The notes below the pieces were generated by a model. That model was not told where the DNA came from and searched no databases. It saw nothing but the letters and a program-made list of their open reading frames with translations. Shown here piece after piece: positions 60,200 to 64,000 of a stretch of DNA of 64,000 nucleotides. The translations under genes were made by a program, and so were the position numbers. This DNA is from Plantago major (lineage: Eukaryota; Streptophyta; Magnoliopsida; Lamiales; Plantaginaceae). The stretch covers positions 103,823,542 to 103,887,541 of the forward strand of contig CM048841.1 of NCBI GenBank assembly GCA_026545765.1, read 5' to 3'. Position 1 is the first letter of the stretch. The number at the start of each line of letters is the position of its first letter.

Positions 60200-61591
60200 C
60201 ACTACAAGAATAACCGGATTTAGGGATGGATTTAGGGACGAATAAAATCCGTCCCTAACTTAGGTACGAATCGGTGGTGTTAGAGACGGACTAGGGACGG
60301 ATAGGCCTATCCGTCCCTAGTTCGTCCCTAAATAGGGACGGATAGAATTATCCGTCTCTAATTCGTTGACCAAAAAAAAAAAAAAATGTAGGGACGAATA
60401 GATTTACCCGTCCCTAAATTAGGGACGGATAGATCTATCCGTCCCTAAACTATCAGAAACCCTAATTTATAAATCACTCTCTTCCTCCCACACTCACTAA
60501 CTACTCCTTCTCTCCCACTCCACCACCACCACCACTCCACCACCGCCTCTCCGTCCACCACCACTCCACCACCACGGGATCTCCGTCCTCCACCACTCCA
60601 CCGCCTCCACCACCGCTCGAATACCACTCCACCACCACAGGCTCTCTGTCCTCCACCACTCCACCACCTCACCACCACTGCCTCTCCGTCCACCACCACC
60701 TCGACCACCACTCCACCACCACTGCCTCTTCGTCCACCACCACTCGCCTGTCCGTCCACCACGGCCTCTACGTCCACCACCACTCCACCACTGCCTCTCC
60801 GTCCACCACCACTCCACCACCACTGCCTCTCCGTCCACCATTACGCTCCCATATCCACCACCACGACATCTCCACTGCCACCCCACCACGAGATCCGTCC
60901 ACCACTATCTCCGGCTAGTTCTTCCTCCGATCCACGAGATCTTCCTCTGATCTCACTCTCTCCCACCACCACGAGATATCTCCGTCCACCACCATCTCCG
61001 ACCAGATCCGACGTCATCCAAGATCCAACAAGACCCAGATCCAGATCTAGAATTATTGTAATTTCTTATTAATTTTGTAATTTTTTATTAATTTTGTAAT
61101 TTCTTATTTGTATTAATTATTATTAAATGTTGTATATTGTATTATTGAATATTGTATGAGATTGTCGGTTTATCCGTATTGAATAAAATTATCAGTTTAT
61201 GCGTATTGAATAATCGTATACAATTTTCGGTTTATCCGTATTGAATATTCGTATATAATTGTTGGTTTATCCGAATTGAATAAAATTATCTTTTTATCCG
61301 TATTGAATATTCGTATAAAATTATCGAAATATTCGTATTAAAAATAAAAATTAAAAAAAAAATAAAAATACTATTTAGGGATGGATATTTATCCGTCCCT
61401 AAAGGTCTTTGCCCATTAGGGGCGGATAATATCCGTCCCTAAATAGGGACGGATATTTTATCAGTCCCTATTTGGTTAGAGACCGTTTTAAGGACGGGCG
61501 TCTCTATCCGTCCCTAACGGTTTAGGGACGGATCGGCAGGGGTTTAGGGACGGATTTAAATCCGTCCCTAAACCCGATTTTTTTTGTAGTG
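60200..61591. mobile_element. Non-autonomous CACTA element
   Basis: The ends read CACTACAAGAATAACCGG and, in reverse complement, CACTACAAAAAAAATCGGG. A GAA duplication lies at 60197-60199 and 61592-61594. Subterminal repeats of the type TAGGGACGGATA, in both directions, fill 60215-60450 and 61370-61575. The interior is a CCACCA-rich minisatellite and AT-rich sequence, with no transposase. Confidence 0.9.
60480..60965. repeat. CCACCA-rich minisatellite inside the CACTA element
   Basis: Units such as CTCCACCACCACTGCCTCTC and CGTCCACCACCACTC repeat irregularly for about 480 bp. Long open frames occur in several frames because of the repeat, with low-complexity Val/Gly/Trp or His/Pro/Ser products. 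There is no sign of a real protein. Confidence 0.85.
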
Positions 61592-61824
61592 GAAGAAGAA
61601 GAAGAAGAAGAAAGGAATGAGATTTTTCTTTTCTTTTTTTTACCTAAAAGTCCACATATATGCCAAATCATATCCACATCATCATTAATTGACACGTAGG
61701 AGCCGGAGTCAATGCCAGAATGTGAAATTGGGCATGGATGTACGTAATTGTTCAAACAACGGGTATGAATTTGTAATTGGAGCAAAATACAGGAGGTCTG
61801 TATGTAATTGCTCCATATGAATTT

Positions 61825-63540
61825 TTATGGGACGGTATCACGGTAATAATAAATGTATAAAGTTATGTGTAACGGAGTACAATGTATTATTACATGTGCG
61901 GTTTGAATATTTTTTTCTATTCCTTTCATGGTTTAGTAAAAGATGATTGATCCAAAAGGGTATCGAATGGTATGTGGGACAATGAATTATTAAAGGCATT
62001 TACAAGGTAATGGGAGACTCTTAGTGTGAATGTGTGATGATAGAGATAAATGCACGTCTCTCTCTCTCAGGGCACGTTTAAATTAACGCATTTGTATTAC
62101 TATTTAATTAGGCTAGAAGATGTGTCATGCATGTCGAGTATTAGTGGGAGTACATTTAAAATGGAGAATGATGATGATAAGATACGGAGTTGGAATTCAG
62201 TAAAACTGATTATGTTTTACAAATTGACTTATAACGTAGTTGATATATCATTTAAACAAGAATACAATATATATAACATGACTTGTTTTTTAAATAAGCT
62301 ACATAAAATAACTAATATTTTAAACTACCTTATATGGTGACTGAGAAATTAGAAGTATATTTATTAAACAACCTTATATTAATCAAATAAGGTCAAATTG
62401 ACTTATAAGTCACCTTATGTTAGATCATACTTTTGTGTAAGATTTTGATGAAGATACAAAATTAGACTGGCAGAGGTAGTGTTAGAACTTGTAAAAGAAA
62501 CACTCATGTCAATTAACATATACAGTAATATATTAAAAGTCGAGTAATAACTGAAGTCTGGATAAGAATGGTTTAGCAGCATAAGACTGAAGCCTAAAAT
62601 ACTATCTGGTAGTTAGGTTCTTCAAGTTACGACATGTAAGCCACTAAGGTGGTATCAACACATCAATAGAATCCGCTAAAAATTAAACACAGGTGATAGT
62701 GTTGGAGTTGATTTCAATATTTTCCGACCCAGGCCCTTCCAATTTCCCTATTTTACTTAGGCATGAAGTAAAGATACATACGATATTAAGTTAAAGTAAA
62801 TTGGCAGTGAATGCTTGTGTCGACGTGGTAGTAGGATGTGCATCTTCAATATGTCTTGCTTATAAGTTCAATGTTTCAAATCTTTCTCATTCCAGTTTAT
62901 GCTTTTTGCAATTTTGAGGGGTGTCCCAACTATGACCTTCAGTTCTGGTACCACCCTTTTTTTAAAAGCAATTTTCTAATTTTATTGAGGGGTGGAAATA
63001 AACGGGAGTTTATAAGAACATGTGTACAACTCATATCACCGCATCTACCAAAGTTCATTACTTCTATTACATATACTCTACTAGAATCCAAAATATCAAA
63101 AAGAACCTCCAAGTTAAATGACCATAATTAGAATACAACAAGCTTCTAGAATTCAATTGTACTCTAACTTCTTCATGTAACTTTGGGAGAGACTTGATAT
63201 CACTAAGCCGTGCCTTTTGTAAGTTAGGTGCTTCTTCAAGAATATAAGTTTCTTCACTCCACCATCTCTTCTCAAAGTTATTCTTCAACTTGTACATATT
63301 ATATAATCCATGCTAACAAGACCTAACTTTCCTGGAGCAATCTTAACTTTCTTGAAATATGTTCTGGAGGTTTCTTCTTTGAAGAAGGAGCTTTTGCCAA
63401 GTAACTCCAGACAAATCTTTGAAGGGAGAAGGGGGTAGGGAAGGGGTAGGTGATTTCATCGGTGAGAAATGCTTCCTATCAAAAAAAAGTCAGTGTAATA
63501 TATACTTTCAAATGCAGTATGGGTTAATTGCATCTTAATT
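61825..63540. other. Intergenic, nothing recognised
   Basis: AT-rich sequence with short open frames only. A frame at 63297-63067 (minus) has no recognised motif. Confidence 0.45.
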
Positions 63541-63552
63541 ATGACAGATAAA

Positions 63553-63705
63553 ATGAACTTTGACCATGAATAAATCTCAAAAGGTAATAGTAAAATTTTC
63601 AATTGAAATATATAATGAAAATTTAGACCTAATGTTTCATTATATATTTCAATTCAAGATTTTACTATTATAGTTGAAGATTTAATAATGGTCAAAGTTC
63701 ATTTT
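63553..63705. repeat. Inverted repeat, MITE-like hairpin
   Basis: The left arm (TGAACTTTGACCAT ... TAGTAAAATTTTCAATTGAAA ...) pairs with the right arm ending ATGGTCAAAGTTCA. A GGACGGAGGGTGTA word at 63746-63759 resembles the right end of a Stowaway MITE, but the left end is not clear. Confidence 0.6.
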
Positions 63706-64000
63706 TGTTTACCGCAAATTAGTGTAAAGTGGATAGCTGACATAGGACGGAGGGTGTATACCATTGAATAAGATTATTTATCAATAAGATCTTTTCTCTT
63801 ATAAGTTATAACACACCAAAAGTAGCAATACCTTGAACAATTCATCATATATATTATTCAATTCGTACTTTATAGTGATTCCATTCCGTTGAAACTCAAC
63901 GGGTTGATTAAGATAACTAGTCACATTGCAATATAATCTCCTTTTATTTTTTTTTTTTGCATATTAATGACTTAAATAAAATATATCAAAACTACAAGAA

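Larger units (their letters stand above)
59344..61815. mobile_element. Mutator-like non-autonomous element hosting a CACTA insertion
   Basis: A 9-bp duplication, TATGAATTT, lies at 59335-59343 and 61816-61824. The ends are imperfect inverted repeats of about 90 bp: AATTACAAAATCCACCCCTCC at the left, and AATTACATACAGACCTCC in reverse complement at the right. GTTTGAACAATTAC is shared by both arms. Net length without the CACTA insertion is about 1.08 kb. The core at 59850-60070 has nested short inverted repeats (CTCCATTGAAG/CTTCAATGGAG and AGCTC...GAGCT words). No transposase. Confidence 0.78.

Noticed and set aside
60445..60889. Val/Gly/Trp-rich frames of 112 and 130 codons on the minus strand
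   Set aside because: They arise from the CCACCA minisatellite inside the CACTA element and have no non-repeat sequence resembling a protein.

Overview
This is a window from a plant nuclear genome, very probably a eudicot. It is AT-rich, with spliced genes that have GT-AG introns and long intergenic stretches full of plant transposons (Ty1-copia, Ty3-gypsy, CACTA, Mutator-like, hAT, and Stowaway- and Tourist-type MITEs). I could not fix the species from sequence alone. The terminal repeats beginning CTCCCTCCGTCC are common in many eudicots and grasses.

Roughly 0-35 kb is transposon-dominated with no confident host gene. 0-4.2 kb is a decayed Mutator-type element with FAR1-like and mobile-domain-like fragments and about sixteen copies of an ACTAGACA motif. 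4.8-5.7 kb is a truncated Ty3-gypsy fragment. 6.3-7.0 kb is a MITE inserted in a MITE. 8.7-10.3 kb holds AT-rich repeats of about 305 bp and an (ATAAT)n array. 11.5-11.9 kb is a minisatellite. 11,939-18,143 is a structurally complete but coding-dead Ty1-copia element with a 5-bp target duplication. About 21.7-34.65 kb is best read as a tandem duplication of one repeat-rich unit, with each copy loaded by different later insertions. Copy 1 holds a 3.5-kb CACTA element, and copy 2 preserves its empty site. Copy 2 holds a ~1.2-kb inverted repeat and a 965-bp Mutator-like element with a GC-rich palindrome cluster.

Roughly 36-59 kb is gene-bearing. Four host genes could be spliced by hand with continuous reading frames: an ARGONAUTE of the AGO5 type (+, 22 coding exons, 947 aa), an A1-family aspartic protease (-, 10 coding exons, 496 aa), the histone-fold protein MHF1/CENP-S (-, one coding exon, 136 aa) and the mitochondrial ATP-synthase assembly factor ATP10 (-, 7 coding exons, 271 aa). 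The first two genes are tail-to-tail, and the space between them holds a three-level nest (hAT inside Mutator-like inside Stowaway), each level with its own target duplication. The four genes have no obvious shared pathway; this is ordinary eukaryotic gene order.

59.3-61.8 kb is a Mutator-like element carrying a nested 1.4-kb CACTA element. 61.8-64 kb has no recognisable gene apart from one MITE-like inverted repeat. All exon boundaries are hand-derived from frame continuity, splice consensus and recalled family sequence, and have not been checked against transcripts.
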